Positions 52,774-62,067 of a DNA stretch of 64,000 nucleotides are shown here, in pieces. Under the pieces are notes generated by a model. The model had not been told where the DNA came from and searched no databases. It saw only the letters and a program-made list of their open reading frames with translations. The translations under genes and the position numbers were made by a program. The stretch covers positions 248,001-312,000 of the forward strand of contig JAJDDD010000009.1 of assembly GCA_029260495.1 (NCBI GenBank), written 5' to 3'. How positions within the stretch are numbered: the stretch's first letter is position 1; each line of letters begins with the position of its first letter. The stretch is from Phycisphaerales bacterium. Lineage in GTDB: Bacteria > Planctomycetota > Phycisphaerae > Phycisphaerales > UBA1924.

Positions 52774-54645
52774 TCACCCCCGTGCAACCGCTTCAAGAAA
52801 AACTTCGCCGAACATTTCGAGTTTGTGACGGCCTACACCCTTGACCTCCAGCATTTCATCAGCCGTCGCGGGACGTTCGCATGCGATATCGCAGAGTGTG
52901 GCGTCAGAAAAAACTATGTACGGAGGCACACCCCGCTCTTCAGCAAGGCACTTGCGAACAATGCGCAGACTCTCGAACAGTTCGCGTTGTTCGGGCGTGA
53001 GAGAGGAAGCCTCGCTTGTGTGTGAGCGACGGCGCTCTCGTTTCGCAGAGCGCGCGCCCATTGGCACGGCCAGCGCCACCTCTGATTCAGCCATCATAAC
53101 AGCCTTCCCCATCGGACCGAAGCGCAGTTCACGATGTTCGCCTCTCTCCAGCGCCCCCGCAGCAACGAGCTGGTCTAGCAGCGACATCAGCTCGCGCTGC
53201 GTTCTCCCTTTAAGAAGGCCAAAAACACTGAGTTTATCGTGTCCGCGCTCGAGCATTGCGTCGGTCGCGGCGCCGCGCATTACGTCGGCGACATACTTCG
53301 CACCAAAGCGCTCACCCGTGCGCGCCACAGCGGACATCAGAACCTGCCCAAGCCTTGCGCCGTCGGCCTCCGCGACGGTTTCACCCAGGCACACATCACA
53401 AGCGCCGCAGTCATCGACATCGTACGTCTGCCCAAAGTGCTCGCACAGGGCACGATGGCGGCAGCACATCGCGCCCGCCAGCCGGCTCATCTGATCAATC
53501 AAAACAAGTTGAGCGCCTGTAATGTCAGAGCCGCCGTTGCCCTCGGCGCCGCCGCGCTCGATCAACCGGCGCCAGCGGCCCGCATCACTGGGCGAATAAA
53601 GAAGCAAACATTCCGCTGGCAGACCATCGCGACCAGCCCGGCCCGCTTCCTGCTGGTACGCCTCAACCGACTTCGGCATCGTCGCATGAATAACCAAACG
53701 AACATTCGAGCGGTCAATGCCCATGCCAAACGCAACGGTTGCAACAACGACTTCCAAGCGCTCATTGGTGAAATCGCGCTCTACACGCTGCCGAATGCGT
53801 GGAGTCAGGCCGGCGTGGTACGCGCGGGCGTCGATCCCCGCGCTCCGGAGGCTGTCCGCCAGGCGCTCGGTGTCGGTTCGGCTCAGGCAGTACACAATCG
53901 TCCCGCCTCCCTCACCGCGATTTTGCATATTGCGGATAGCGGTTGCAGTCTGTTCAGCGCCATCACGACGCGCGCGCACACGGTAGGTCAGGTTGGGGCG
54001 ATCAAACGAACCAACCAGCACAACAGGTTGCTTCAGCCCAAGCTGGCTCACAATGTCGTCGCGCACGCCAGGCGTCGCGGTCGCGGTGAACGCCTGCATC
54101 CCAACATCCGGCGCCACTCGGCGCAGCTCAGCAATTTGCCGATACTCCGGGCGAAAGTCATGCCCCCATTGGCTGATGCAGTGCGCCTCATCGATCGCGA
54201 TCGCGCCGAGCCGGCCCGAATCGTGCAGCCTGGCGAGCAAAGATCCGAAACCCGACGAGAGAGCCCGCTCCGGCGAAGCGAACACAAGCAGCAACTCACC
54301 CGCAAGCAGTTGGCCCTCAATGGTGCGCGCCTCGTTGTATTCAACTCCCGAGTGCAACGCCGCCGCCGGATACCCATTCAGTGAAAGCCCGCGCACCTGA
54401 TCGCGCATAAGCGCAATAAGCGGCGAGATAACCGCCGTTACCCGTCCCGTCACCAGCGGCGGAACCTGATAGCAAAGACTCTTCCCCGCGCTGGTCGACA
54501 GCACAGTAAGGCAATCGCGACCTTCGATGCCCGCAGTTATCGCCTCAGCCTGCAAGGGCCGAAGCGATTCGTACCCCCACACGCGCCGCACCGCCGCAAG
54601 CGTCGCTGGGTCAACTGCTTCTCGTCCGTTCGTCTCGCCCGCCAT
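52774..54645 (-). CDS. recQ: RecQ-type ATP-dependent DNA helicase
   Basis: 623 aa from the ATG at 54645; the frame stays open upstream, but only by reading through the tRNA-Ile gene. Helicase motifs: 0 (YESLRPLQAEAI), Walker A STSAGKSLCYQ (50-60; the usual TGGGKS reads TSAGKS), DEAHCISQWGHDFRPEY, and motif VI YQQEAGRAGRDG. A zinc-binding set CCRHRALCEHF...CGACDVC follows, then winged-helix and a C-terminal HRDC domain (RIVRKCLAEERGVPPYIVF). Complete RecQ architecture. Unwinds 3'-overhang DNA in recombination and repair. Confidence 0.95.
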   Translation of the reverse strand: MAGETNGREAVDPATLAAVRRVWGYESLRPLQAEAITAGIEGRDCLTVLSTSAGKSLCYQVPPLVTGRVTAVISPLIALMRDQVRGLSLNGYPAAALHSGVEYNEARTIEGQLLAGELLLVFASPERALSSGFGSLLARLHDSGRLGAIAIDEAHCISQWGHDFRPEYRQIAELRRVAPDVGMQAFTATATPGVRDDIVSQLGLKQPVVLVGSFDRPNLTYRVRARRDGAEQTATAIRNMQNRGEGGGTIVYCLSRTDTERLADSLRSAGIDARAYHAGLTPRIRQRVERDFTNERLEVVVATVAFGMGIDRSNVRLVIHATMPKSVEAYQQEAGRAGRDGLPAECLLLYSPSDAGRWRRLIERGGAEGNGGSDITGAQLVLIDQMSRLAGAMCCRHRALCEHFGQTYDVDDCGACDVCLGETVAEADGARLGQVLMSAVARTGERFGAKYVADVMRGAATDAMLERGHDKLSVFGLLKGRTQRELMSLLDQLVAAGALERGEHRELRFGPMGKAVMMAESEVALAVPMGARSAKRERRRSHTSEASSLTPEQRELFESLRIVRKCLAEERGVPPYIVFSDATLCDIACERPATADEMLEVKGVGRHKLEMFGEVFLEAVARG

Positions 54646-54788
54646 TGAAGCCAATCGTATCACAGGCCCGCGACAACTGGCAGCATCCGGACCCTTCCGC
54701 CGCTGCGCACTTTGGCGCGTGCGCAGACCGCTCCGTTCCTCTCCGACTGGTATTCGCAAGGTGCGAAGACAGCGGAGGTTATGGCAAA

Positions 54789-54861
54789 TGGGCCCGGCTG
54801 GACTTGAACCGGCGACCTCACCCTTATCAGGGGTGCGCTCTACCAACTGAGCTACGAGCCC
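54789..54861 (-). tRNA. tRNA-Ile(GAU)
   Basis: On the minus strand: acceptor GGGCTCG paired with CGGGCCC, D-arm TAGCTCAGTTGGTAGAGC, anticodon stem-loop ACCCCTGATAAGGGT with GAT anticodon, T-arm CCGGTTCAAGTCCAG, discriminator A. No encoded CCA. It lies between trpS and recQ, in the same direction as both. Confidence 0.96.
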
Positions 54862-54946
54862 TTCTTCATTCGGCCCAGCAGGTTAGGCAGCTCCCAATGA
54901 GCCGTCAACGCCGCCAACTCGCCCGGCGCCTCCCACCGCGCTTGGC

Positions 54947-56035
54947 TCAACCCTCTGTGAGTTTGCGTGGGAAAAAGTCCAGCTTCATCGCCTCCTTGGC
55001 GAGCCATAAGGTTTCTTCCGCTACGGCATTCGCCCGCGCAGTCCCTTCGCGGATGACATCGATCACCGCGTCGTCACCGCCCGGCTTCTCGTAGTCCGCC
55101 CGCCGCTCCCGAATCGGATCCAGAAGTTCATTAATCGCCCCCGCCACCTCCTGCTTGATGTGCCCATCGCCGATGTCCTCCCCCGCAGCGTACTTCCGCT
55201 CCAGCTCGCTCACCCGATCAGCATCGCAAATAAACGCGCGCACATATTCAAACAGCGCATTAAAAGTGTCCCCCGGCTCGGTCGGCGATTGGCGCCCCGT
55301 GAAAATCTTGTTCACCTTCTTCTGCACCTGCTTCGGCGTATCAGAAAGGTAAATCGCGTTCCCCAGCGACTTGCTCATCTTCTGCTTCCCGTCATACCCA
55401 ACGAGACGCGCAATTCGCCCGACCTTCGCTTCGGGAATCGGGAAGACCCCGCCTGCTTCTACATAATCGCCGTCTTCCGCATGCGAATCAACGCCGCAAT
55501 AGATCTGGTCAAATCTTCGCGCCACCTCTCGGCACATCTCAATATGCGCCACCTGATCCTCGCCCACCGGCACATACGCAGGGCGAAAAACCAATATGTC
55601 CGCACACTGACCCACCGCGTACATCGGAAACCCGAACGAGTACTTATCGCCCAGTCCCTTCGACTCAATCTCAGTCTTCAGCGTCGGATTCCGCATCACA
55701 CGATTGAAAGGCAGCAGCATCGCGAAATACCAGGTGAGCTCCGCGATAGCAGGAACCTCCGTTTGCAGCACAACACACGAACGCTTCGGATCAATCCCGC
55801 ACGCGAGCCAATCCTTCACAATCTCAATCGTGTCTGCTCGAATCTCCTCCGGCGACTCGCTTCGCGTCGTAAACGCGTGCATGTTCGCCAGCAGGAAATA
55901 GCACTCGTTCTCCTCCTGCAACGCCAGGCGATTCTCAATGCTTCCGACCCAGTGCCCAAGGTGCAGCCGGCCCGTGGGCGTATCTCCGGTCAGGACGCGC
56001 GATCGATCGCCAGCAGCAGGGGGGTGGGGAGTCAT
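54947..56035 (-). CDS. trpS: Tryptophanyl-tRNA synthetase
   Basis: 362 aa from the ATG at 56035; a GTG at 56074 overlapping the stop of the upstream gene is also possible. Class I synthetase: HIGH box as TGRLHLGHW (HLGH 25-28), GEDQVAHIEM, and KMSKS in GKQKMSKSLGN. The nucleotide fold, the Trp-binding PMYAVGQCADIL region and the helical anticodon domain follow in normal order. Charges tRNA-Trp. Near-contiguous with the CPBP gene. Confidence 0.97.
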   Translation of the reverse strand: MTPHPPAAGDRSRVLTGDTPTGRLHLGHWVGSIENRLALQEENECYFLLANMHAFTTRSESPEEIRADTIEIVKDWLACGIDPKRSCVVLQTEVPAIAELTWYFAMLLPFNRVMRNPTLKTEIESKGLGDKYSFGFPMYAVGQCADILVFRPAYVPVGEDQVAHIEMCREVARRFDQIYCGVDSHAEDGDYVEAGGVFPIPEAKVGRIARLVGYDGKQKMSKSLGNAIYLSDTPKQVQKKVNKIFTGRQSPTEPGDTFNALFEYVRAFICDADRVSELERKYAAGEDIGDGHIKQEVAGAINELLDPIRERRADYEKPGGDDAVIDVIREGTARANAVAEETLWLAKEAMKLDFFPRKLTEG

Positions 56036-56070
56036 GGGGCGGGTCAGGCTACAGAGGCGCGGGCGATGCG

Positions 56071-57036
56071 TCACGTCCCCGCTGCGACAAACAGCGCGAG
56101 AATCACATTGGCAGCATTAAAACCCGCGTGCATCACGATGCTCGGCCCCAGCCGCCCGCTTCGCTCAAACGCAAACCCCAGGGCAATCGAAAACACAAAT
56201 AGCCCTGCGATCGCGTGTGGATCAGCCGACCCAACATGCTGCCCCGCAAACAAAACGCTCGTCGCCAGAATCGCAAGCACCGGTTTCCGCAAGAAACGCA
56301 CGAAAGCCGTCTGTAGCAGGCCTCGGTACATCACCTCCTCCAAAATCGGCGCCCCAATCACCACCCCCGCGATCAACAGCCACGCGATCGGCGAACCCGG
56401 ATCATCCAGAATCGTGCGAAGCGTCTCGTGTGCCAGACGATTCGGCGCCTCTCCAGAAAGCCACGTCGAAAGAGCAGCCCCCGCCATCGTCGTAAGCAAT
56501 ATCAACGGCCACACCGCCGCCAGCCCCAGCAGCCCGATCAAAATATCGCGTCTACGGATCGAAAACCCCGCCGCCGCAAACGGCTTCGCGTCCCACACCC
56601 GAACGCCCACCACCACGCCCAGCCCGACCACATAGTGTCCCAGCATCCAAACCAGACCCTGCGCGACCGCATCATCCGTTGCGAGGCCCCCCGTCGATAG
56701 CCCAAGCTGCACCGCCGCCGCAGCTCCCATGAGCGACACGACATGCAGCCCCACCGCCAGCCCCAGCCATTCCATCCAGCTCAGATGGGAAACATCCCGC
56801 CGGGCCCGCGCCAGACTCCCACGCCGCAAGAGCCCCATCGCGCGCAAAATCAGCACACTCACCGCCGCCCACGCCGCCATGACCGCAACGAGCACCACCT
56901 GCGCCATGCCGCCGCCCCGGCCTGCCGCCTCAATCGGCTCGCCCACCACCGCCGGAGTCTCTACAACTGTGGCCCGGGCCTCCGGGCACACCACCACCAG
57001 CCACCCCACCAGAGCCGATAGAACGACAAGCCGCAT
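56071..57036 (-). CDS. CPBP-family intramembrane metalloprotease
   Basis: 321 aa from the ATG at 57036. Signal-like leader (LVVLSALVGWLVVVCPEARA), six or more TM helices. The active-site motifs of the CPBP/Rce1 family are all present: EEVMYRGLLQTAF (EExxxR), FAGQHVG (FxxxH), and HAGFNAANVI (HxxxN/D). Predicted membrane protease; substrate unknown. It is divergent from trpC, with the two start codons sharing GCATGC. Confidence 0.9.
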   Translation of the reverse strand: MRLVVLSALVGWLVVVCPEARATVVETPAVVGEPIEAAGRGGGMAQVVLVAVMAAWAAVSVLILRAMGLLRRGSLARARRDVSHLSWMEWLGLAVGLHVVSLMGAAAAVQLGLSTGGLATDDAVAQGLVWMLGHYVVGLGVVVGVRVWDAKPFAAAGFSIRRRDILIGLLGLAAVWPLILLTTMAGAALSTWLSGEAPNRLAHETLRTILDDPGSPIAWLLIAGVVIGAPILEEVMYRGLLQTAFVRFLRKPVLAILATSVLFAGQHVGSADPHAIAGLFVFSIALGFAFERSGRLGPSIVMHAGFNAANVILALFVAAGT

Positions 57037-57883
57037 GCAAGATTCACCACGCCAACCCGCAACACCGATCACCCTCGCCGAGATCGTCGCCCACAAACGC
57101 GTCGAGGTCGACCGGGCCAAAGCCCGGACATCTATCGAGGAGTTCCAGGACCGCATCGCCGAGCTCAGCCGCCCGCGCAACTTCTTCGCAGCTGTCACAA
57201 AACACCCCTCAGCCAACCACACCGCGATCATCGCAGAGATCAAACGCCAAAGCCCCTCAGCCGGCCTCCTCCGCCCCGAGTATGCCGACGATTCCTTTGA
57301 TCCAGCCACCATCGCCAGACAGTATCACGCCGCAGGCGCCGCCGCGATTTCATGTCTCACCGATGAACGCTATTTCTCCGGCAAGCTCTCCTACATCCAC
57401 GCCATCCGTGATGCCGTCCCCCTCCCCGTCTTGCGCAAAGATTTCATCATCGACCCCTGGCAGCTCTGGGAATCCCGCGCCGCCGGCGCCGACGCCATCC
57501 TTCTTATCGCAGAGTGCCTCCGCGAAGCAGAACTCGTCGACCTTTCCATTCTCGCTCGGCAGCTCCAGCTCACCGCCCTCGTTGAGATTCACGAAATGGA
57601 CAACCTCCTCCGCATGCGCCCCTACGTCGGATTCCCCGCGCGCAGCTATATGCTTCTTGGCATCAATAACCGCGATCTCTCAACCATGACGGTGGATCTC
57701 AATCACACCTTTCGCCTCGCTGAGATGGTTGAAGACCCCCGCATTCTCGTCAGCGAGTCCGGCATCAAAACCCCCGACGATCTCAAGCGACTCCGCCAGC
57801 ATGGCGTCCACATCGCACTTGTCGGCGAATCGCTCATGCGCGAACCCGAACCCGGCGCCGCCCTCGAGCGCCTCCTCATGTAG
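57035..57883 (+). CDS. trpC: Indole-3-glycerol phosphate synthase
   Basis: 282 aa from the ATG at 57035. (beta-alpha)8 barrel with all catalytic stretches: AEIKRQSPSAGLL, VLRKDFIIDPWQLWESRAAGADAILLIA (catalytic Lys in LRKDF), LVEIHEMDNL, INNRDLSTM, and SESGIKTPDDL near the end. Converts CdRP to indole-3-glycerol phosphate in tryptophan synthesis. No other trp synthesis gene is next to it; trpS lies one gene away but divergently. No RBS of quality is seen before the ATG. Confidence 0.96.
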   Translation: MQDSPRQPATPITLAEIVAHKRVEVDRAKARTSIEEFQDRIAELSRPRNFFAAVTKHPSANHTAIIAEIKRQSPSAGLLRPEYADDSFDPATIARQYHAAGAAAISCLTDERYFSGKLSYIHAIRDAVPLPVLRKDFIIDPWQLWESRAAGADAILLIAECLREAELVDLSILARQLQLTALVEIHEMDNLLRMRPYVGFPARSYMLLGINNRDLSTMTVDLNHTFRLAEMVEDPRILVSESGIKTPDDLKRLRQHGVHIALVGESLMREPEPGAALERLLM

Positions 57884-57916
57884 ACCTCCTGCCGCATGCG
57901 CGCCTGTTCGCCTGCA

Positions 57917-57946
57917 TTGCACAATCGGAATGCATCGCGGTATTCT
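57917..57946 (+). promoter_or_regulatory. Sigma70-like promoter of the DUF3568-like lipoprotein gene
   Basis: -35 TTGCAC (57917-57922), 18-nt spacer, -10 TATTCT (57941-57946), followed 47 nt later by the ATG with CAGGAG as RBS. Confidence 0.6.
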
Positions 57947-57993
57947 GAAGTCTTCGCAAAGCCCGCCGACGCCCTACTCAGGAGCAGACCGCT

Positions 57994-58398
57994 ATGAAGC
58001 GACACATCCAATCAGCAGCCCTTGCGTTCGCAGCCAGCGCACTCACAGCCGCATTCACAGGCTGTTCTTCCTCCGGCGTCACTCCCTCCGGCGCTTCGTA
58101 CAGCTACAGTTTCGGCACGCTCACCGCCCGCGTCTCTCATTCTCTCGAACAAACATTCGCTGCGTCCCAGCAAGCGATTGAGAGCTTTGAGTTCGAAGTT
58201 ATCGAAGCCTCCAAAGACGCCTTCGAAGCGAAAGTCGTCGGCGAAGGTGCTGATGATGAATACACCATTGAGCTTCAACGCGAGGGTGATGAACTGACCA
58301 AAGTCGAAGTCTCAGTCGGCGCCTTCGGCGAGCGCGCCCGCGCAGAACAAATCATGGCCAGGCTCGAAACCCTTCTCGCCAAGCCTGGCGCCAGCTGA
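57994..58398 (+). CDS. DUF3568-like lipoprotein
   Basis: 134 aa. Lipoprotein signal with lipobox FTGC (Cys24). The mature part is one small alpha-beta domain: SYSFGTLTARVSHSLEQTFAASQQAIE and VSVGAFGERARAEQIMARLE, the layout of DUF3568 (C-terminal GDEARSxxIxxxI-type ending). Function unknown. RBS CAGGAG is 8-13 nt before the ATG. Confidence 0.8.
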   Translation: MKRHIQSAALAFAASALTAAFTGCSSSGVTPSGASYSYSFGTLTARVSHSLEQTFAASQQAIESFEFEVIEASKDAFEAKVVGEGADDEYTIELQREGDELTKVEVSVGAFGERARAEQIMARLETLLAKPGAS

Positions 58399-58431
58399 GG
58401 AAGCGATTGACTCTCGGCCATCGCCATTCAG

Positions 58432-59328
58432 TCAGGCCTGCTCTGCCCGCCGTTTAAGCTGCTCGCGCTGCACCAGATTCACATATCTGCAAATCCGATC
58501 CGCCACAAACTTTCGATGCAGCGGATTGTGGCTGAACTCAAAGCTCATGCCCGCATACGTTCGCTGTTCGCTGTCGATGTGTGTGTGCGCCAGTCGTGTC
58601 GTCACACCGAGCGGCGCCGGAACAAACGGCTCAAGATTAATCGCAAGCCACCACAGCCGATGATCGTCCAGCCCCACTGATTCTTCCGGCGTAAAGATTA
58701 ACCCCGCGCCGCCCCCGCCTACATTCACAAGTCGGGCTTCACGACACGGCCCCACCTCCGGCGTGACCAACTGCTCATCTGAATTGACCAGACTCGCGAC
58801 AATCGCAGATTCCTCAAACATCTGAATCCGTGTTTGCGACGCCGTCTCCGCGACAACGATCGTTTGGGGATCAAGCACCGGCCAGCATTGCACCTTCGGC
58901 AAAATCAAACCCGCTGTCGAAATGCGATAAAACGAACGTCGCTGACACCGCTCCACCTTGTCGGGCATGCTCAGACGCAGCGCCAAAACTTCACGTTTGT
59001 CATTCAGCCGCACCGGCGTCCGCCCAATGTTCTTCGTATGGAACATCCAGCGATTCTGCCCGATCGCCATAATCGCGACCAGCGCAATCTCATCCTCAAG
59101 CTTAATCGTGTGCCCCAGCGCCGACGGCTGTTCCACAAGAATCTCATTGTCACTGAGGCCCACAATCCGCACGCGCCAAATCAGATTCTGCCCGCGCTGA
59201 TTTTCGGCGCCAGACGGATCCCCATTGGCAAACAAACGAGGCAGCGTGATCTCAATCGCGCCGTTCCGCTCGTAGATCTGCCGGATGCTGTCTCGCCAAT
59301 GATCGGTTCTTGAACGTATCGCAGGCAC
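58432..59328 (-). CDS. YcgR-like protein with PilZ domain
   Basis: 298 aa from a GTG at 59328, with GAGGGGAG 6 nt upstream. Residues ~20-115 look like the YcgR N-domain (beta-rich; ILVEQPSALGHTIKLEDEIALVAIM). The RRSFYR motif (about 129-134) matches the c-di-GMP-binding RxxxR, and ARLVNVGGGGAGLIFTPEE is the DxSxxG counterpart with Asn in place of Asp. The PilZ domain is interrupted by an insertion of about 60 residues. A cyclic di-GMP receptor is likely; output unknown. Confidence 0.8.
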   Translation of the reverse strand: MPAIRSRTDHWRDSIRQIYERNGAIEITLPRLFANGDPSGAENQRGQNLIWRVRIVGLSDNEILVEQPSALGHTIKLEDEIALVAIMAIGQNRWMFHTKNIGRTPVRLNDKREVLALRLSMPDKVERCQRRSFYRISTAGLILPKVQCWPVLDPQTIVVAETASQTRIQMFEESAIVASLVNSDEQLVTPEVGPCREARLVNVGGGGAGLIFTPEESVGLDDHRLWWLAINLEPFVPAPLGVTTRLAHTHIDSEQRTYAGMSFEFSHNPLHRKFVADRICRYVNLVQREQLKRRAEQA

Positions 59329-59488
59329 GGGCGGCTCCCCTCTCTCAACGAACGAACCTTCCGTAGGTGCGTTCCTTCAAGCACAAATCGACCCGCTCGC
59401 TAGCGCGCTTGAATCTCCCTTCCGAACCCCCCGCGCCCAAGTGGCGCTCCGCCCGCGCAGACCAACCCCCCTCACCTTCTCCTCACAG
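59329..59488. other. Short intergenic gap
   Basis: No gene or hairpin seen. It must carry the promoter of the YcgR-like gene and the 3' end of the methyltransferase transcript. Confidence 0.5.
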
Positions 59489-60190
59489 TTATCGGTGCGT
59501 CCGAAAAATCAGCAGCGCCCCGCCAGCCGAAACTTCAGGCGCCGAGAACCCCGCCCCCGCCGCCAGGAGCCGCAACTCCCCCATCGACCACAGCCGCATC
59601 AGCAGGTCGTCCGGCTCGATGTCCCACTTCTCCGCATTCACCGCTGTCCCCCGCCGCAATGCAACAACATTGTCGTCATCGCGCCAGATCATCTGCCACT
59701 GCCCATCCTCGGATACCCCCGTCTGCCAGCGCCCCTCCGCAACGTCCCGCCACACCGCCTCGCAGAAGTTGTCGATCACCAAAAACCCGCCCGGCGCCAG
59801 TGCATCGCGCACCCGACCCATCAACCCCAACATCTTCTCCGGCTCATGCAACGTCAAAAACGTATGCCCCAAACACCACGCCCCTGCAGCCCGCTCCCCG
59901 CCAATCGTCAAGGGGGCTTTTTCATCAAACAAGTCTGCACACCGCCGAGTAATCAACGCTGACTCACAATGCCCAAGCGCCCTCTCATCACGATCAACCG
60001 CGAGCACCCGCCGCCCCGTCTGCGCAACCGGCAGCGCCATCCGCCCCGCCCCCGCGCCAAGATCAATGAAATAGTCACTCTCATCCCGAAACGGCGCAAT
60101 CAACCGAAAAACATCCGCCAACTGCGCAGCATGATCCTCGTCACTTAAGGGGAACCACTGTTCAACTTCTGATTGCCCGCCGGTTGTCAT
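59489..60190 (-). CDS. Class I SAM-dependent methyltransferase
   Basis: 233 aa. Rossmann-type methyltransferase: FIDLGAGAGRMALPVA (motif I), VLAVDRDERALGH (motif II, acidic loop), RDALAPGGFLVIDNF (motif III/post). Acceptor unknown. No RBS of note. Confidence 0.85.
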   Translation of the reverse strand: MTTGGQSEVEQWFPLSDEDHAAQLADVFRLIAPFRDESDYFIDLGAGAGRMALPVAQTGRRVLAVDRDERALGHCESALITRRCADLFDEKAPLTIGGERAAGAWCLGHTFLTLHEPEKMLGLMGRVRDALAPGGFLVIDNFCEAVWRDVAEGRWQTGVSEDGQWQMIWRDDDNVVALRRGTAVNAEKWDIEPDDLLMRLWSMGELRLLAAGAGFSAPEVSAGGALLIFRTHR

Positions 60191-60431
60191 ATGTCAAAAC
60201 TACGCGATTTTCACTGTCTACGCTGTCGTCGTGCGATCCGGATTCAGCGCGGCGTCTCCAGGCTGCTGCGCCAGAGTCAGGATCAAGCAGGTCATCATCA
60301 TTTCCAGAAACATGCGTTAGGAACTTGGGTATCCGCAGGCGGTACAATTAAGGTCGGTCATGCTCGGAAGAGCAATCGATACGAAGCTACGCGAAACCAA
60401 GTCTCTCCGGGGTCAAAAGAAGGAGTTGGAT
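60191..60431. other. Intergenic gap between divergent genes
   Basis: About 240 nt between the methyltransferase and the following membrane protein; no gene supported. Promoters for both should lie here. Confidence 0.45.
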
Positions 60432-60899
60432 ATGGTCAGGCCCATCCTCGCTGGAGTAGCAGGATACGTTGCGCTCGTCATCTTTCTCTTCACCGCGTTC
60501 AGCATCTTGTTTGTCACACTTGGCGCCGACGGCGCGTTCCAGGAAGGAACCTACGAAGTCAGCGGAACATGGCTTGCCATCACCTTCGCGGTGGGAATCA
60601 TCGCCTCGCTCGTCGGCGGTCTGGTCGCGTCAATGATCAGCCGCAACGCCAAACCCGCATTGATCACACTTGTTGCGATCATCCTGGTTCTTGGTTCCGC
60701 AGGCGTCGTGATGGGTGCCCTCGCCAGCCCGACCGATGTGCCAACAGAGCGAGGTCCGAAGGTGTCAAATACGGACGCCATGAAATATGCGCGAACGCCG
60801 CTCTGGGTCGCCGTGCTTAACCCACTCATCGGCGTCGCCGGCGCCATCACAGTCTTCAAGATCCGCAGTTCGAAATCTGCAACCACTGCAACTGTTTGA
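60432..60899 (+). CDS. Four-TM membrane protein of unknown function
   Basis: 155 aa from the ATG at 60432, selected for AAGGAG 7-9 nt upstream. Four hydrophobic segments: ILAGVAGYVALVIFLFTAFS, WLAITFAVGIIASLVGGLVA, LITLVAIILVLGSAGVVMGAL and LWVAVLNPLIGVAGAITVF. Small residues pack the helices. No known family. Ends 61 nt before the end of the converging cheB. Confidence 0.8.
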   Translation: MVRPILAGVAGYVALVIFLFTAFSILFVTLGADGAFQEGTYEVSGTWLAITFAVGIIASLVGGLVASMISRNAKPALITLVAIILVLGSAGVVMGALASPTDVPTERGPKVSNTDAMKYARTPLWVAVLNPLIGVAGAITVFKIRSSKSATTATV

Positions 60900-60960
60900 G
60901 AGGGGCGGTCTCGCCGCTCGAGCTAAGGCCTACGCGATATTCACCGCGTTGCGTATTGTT

Positions 60961-62067
60961 CTACGCCGAAGCCCGCTGCCTTCCAGCCTCTCCCGCTTTC
61001 TTCGCCGGCGGCGCGCTTCCAAGATGCCCAATCGCCGCCGCAATCTCTTCCGGCGTCAGGCTTGCCTTCGCTGCCCCCGCAGCCACAACTGCTTTCGGCA
61101 TCCCGTACACCACGCACGATCCCTCATCCTGCGCCAGCACCAGCCCGCCAGCGTCAGCCAGCGCCTTGGCGCCGATCGCGCCATCCCTTCCCATCCCAGT
61201 CAGCACAACGCCCAGGCACCGCTTGCCAACGGCCTTCGCCGCTGATTCCAGCAGCGCATCCACGCTCGGCTTGTAATACGCTTCCTTCGGTTCATCCGAC
61301 ACGCGCAGCGTCAATCGCCCCTTCACACCCGCGCGAATATGCACATGCTGCCCGCCCGGCGCGATGTACACCGTCCCCGGATGGAGCGGCATCCCCGTCA
61401 TCCCATGCACCACCGTCACCGCGCATTGCGTATCCAGTCGTTCCGCCATCGCCTTTGTAAAGACGACGGGCATGTGCTGCGCAATGACAACAGGCGCCGA
61501 CAAATCCGCAGGCAGGCTCGTCAATATCTTCTCAAGAACCGGCGGCCCCCCCGTCGAAGAGCCAATCGCAATCAAATCAAAATCACCCGCACGCAACTCA
61601 AGCTTCTTCACCCGCGATGAGTCATCACGCGAAACCTTCAGCACCTGTTCCGGCGCACGCACAAACCGCCGAACCTTCGATCCGCCGATCGCCTTGATCT
61701 TCGCCAAAAGATCATCACGAATCTCATCAATCTTCAAGCTGGTATGGCTCGCATCTTTCGCCACAAAATCGCGCGCCCCAAGCCGCAACGCGCGCAGCGC
61801 CTCCCGGCTGCCCTCCTTCGTCAAACTCGAACACATCAAAACCGGCGTCGGGCACTCAGCCATGATCTGCGCAAGCGCCGCCAGCCCGTCCATTACCGGC
61901 ATCTGGATATCCAGTGTCACGACATCCGGCTTGAGCTTTTTGACCTGTTCGACCGCCTCTTTGCCGTTGGCCGCTTCGCCGACGACTTCGAGATCGGGAT
62001 CGGATTCGATCATCCGGCGGATAGCCCGGCGCATAAACCCTGAATCATCAACGATTAACACGCGCAA
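60961..62067 (-). CDS. cheB: Chemotaxis protein methylesterase CheB (orphan)
   Basis: 368 aa from a TTG at 62067; AGGAGG is 9 nt upstream and LRVLIVDDSGFMRR begins the receiver domain. Receiver phospho-site Asp53 (VTLDIQMPVMDG). Linker, then methylesterase with catalytic Ser171 (IGSSTGGPP), His198 (IAQHMP) and Asp295 (TGMGRDGA). Complete CheB that removes methyl groups from chemoreceptors, or deamidates. No cheA, cheR, cheW or receptor gene is nearby, so the partners are elsewhere or the protein serves another system. Confidence 0.93.
   Translation of the reverse strand: MRVLIVDDSGFMRRAIRRMIESDPDLEVVGEAANGKEAVEQVKKLKPDVVTLDIQMPVMDGLAALAQIMAECPTPVLMCSSLTKEGSREALRALRLGARDFVAKDASHTSLKIDEIRDDLLAKIKAIGGSKVRRFVRAPEQVLKVSRDDSSRVKKLELRAGDFDLIAIGSSTGGPPVLEKILTSLPADLSAPVVIAQHMPVVFTKAMAERLDTQCAVTVVHGMTGMPLHPGTVYIAPGGQHVHIRAGVKGRLTLRVSDEPKEAYYKPSVDALLESAAKAVGKRCLGVVLTGMGRDGAIGAKALADAGGLVLAQDEGSCVVYGMPKAVVAAGAAKASLTPEEIAAAIGHLGSAPPAKKAGEAGRQRASA

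Noticed and set aside
54646-54846. N-terminal extension of recQ (frame opening MVERTPDKGEVAGSSPAGP)
   Set aside because: The extension is read through the tRNA-Ile region, another known artefact; the RecQ fold starts after the ATG at 54645.
55160-56635. 491-codon plus-strand frame
   Set aside because: Lies opposite trpS and the CPBP gene, both unmistakable; composition is Arg/His/Pro-rich, as expected of a shadow of high-G+C genes.
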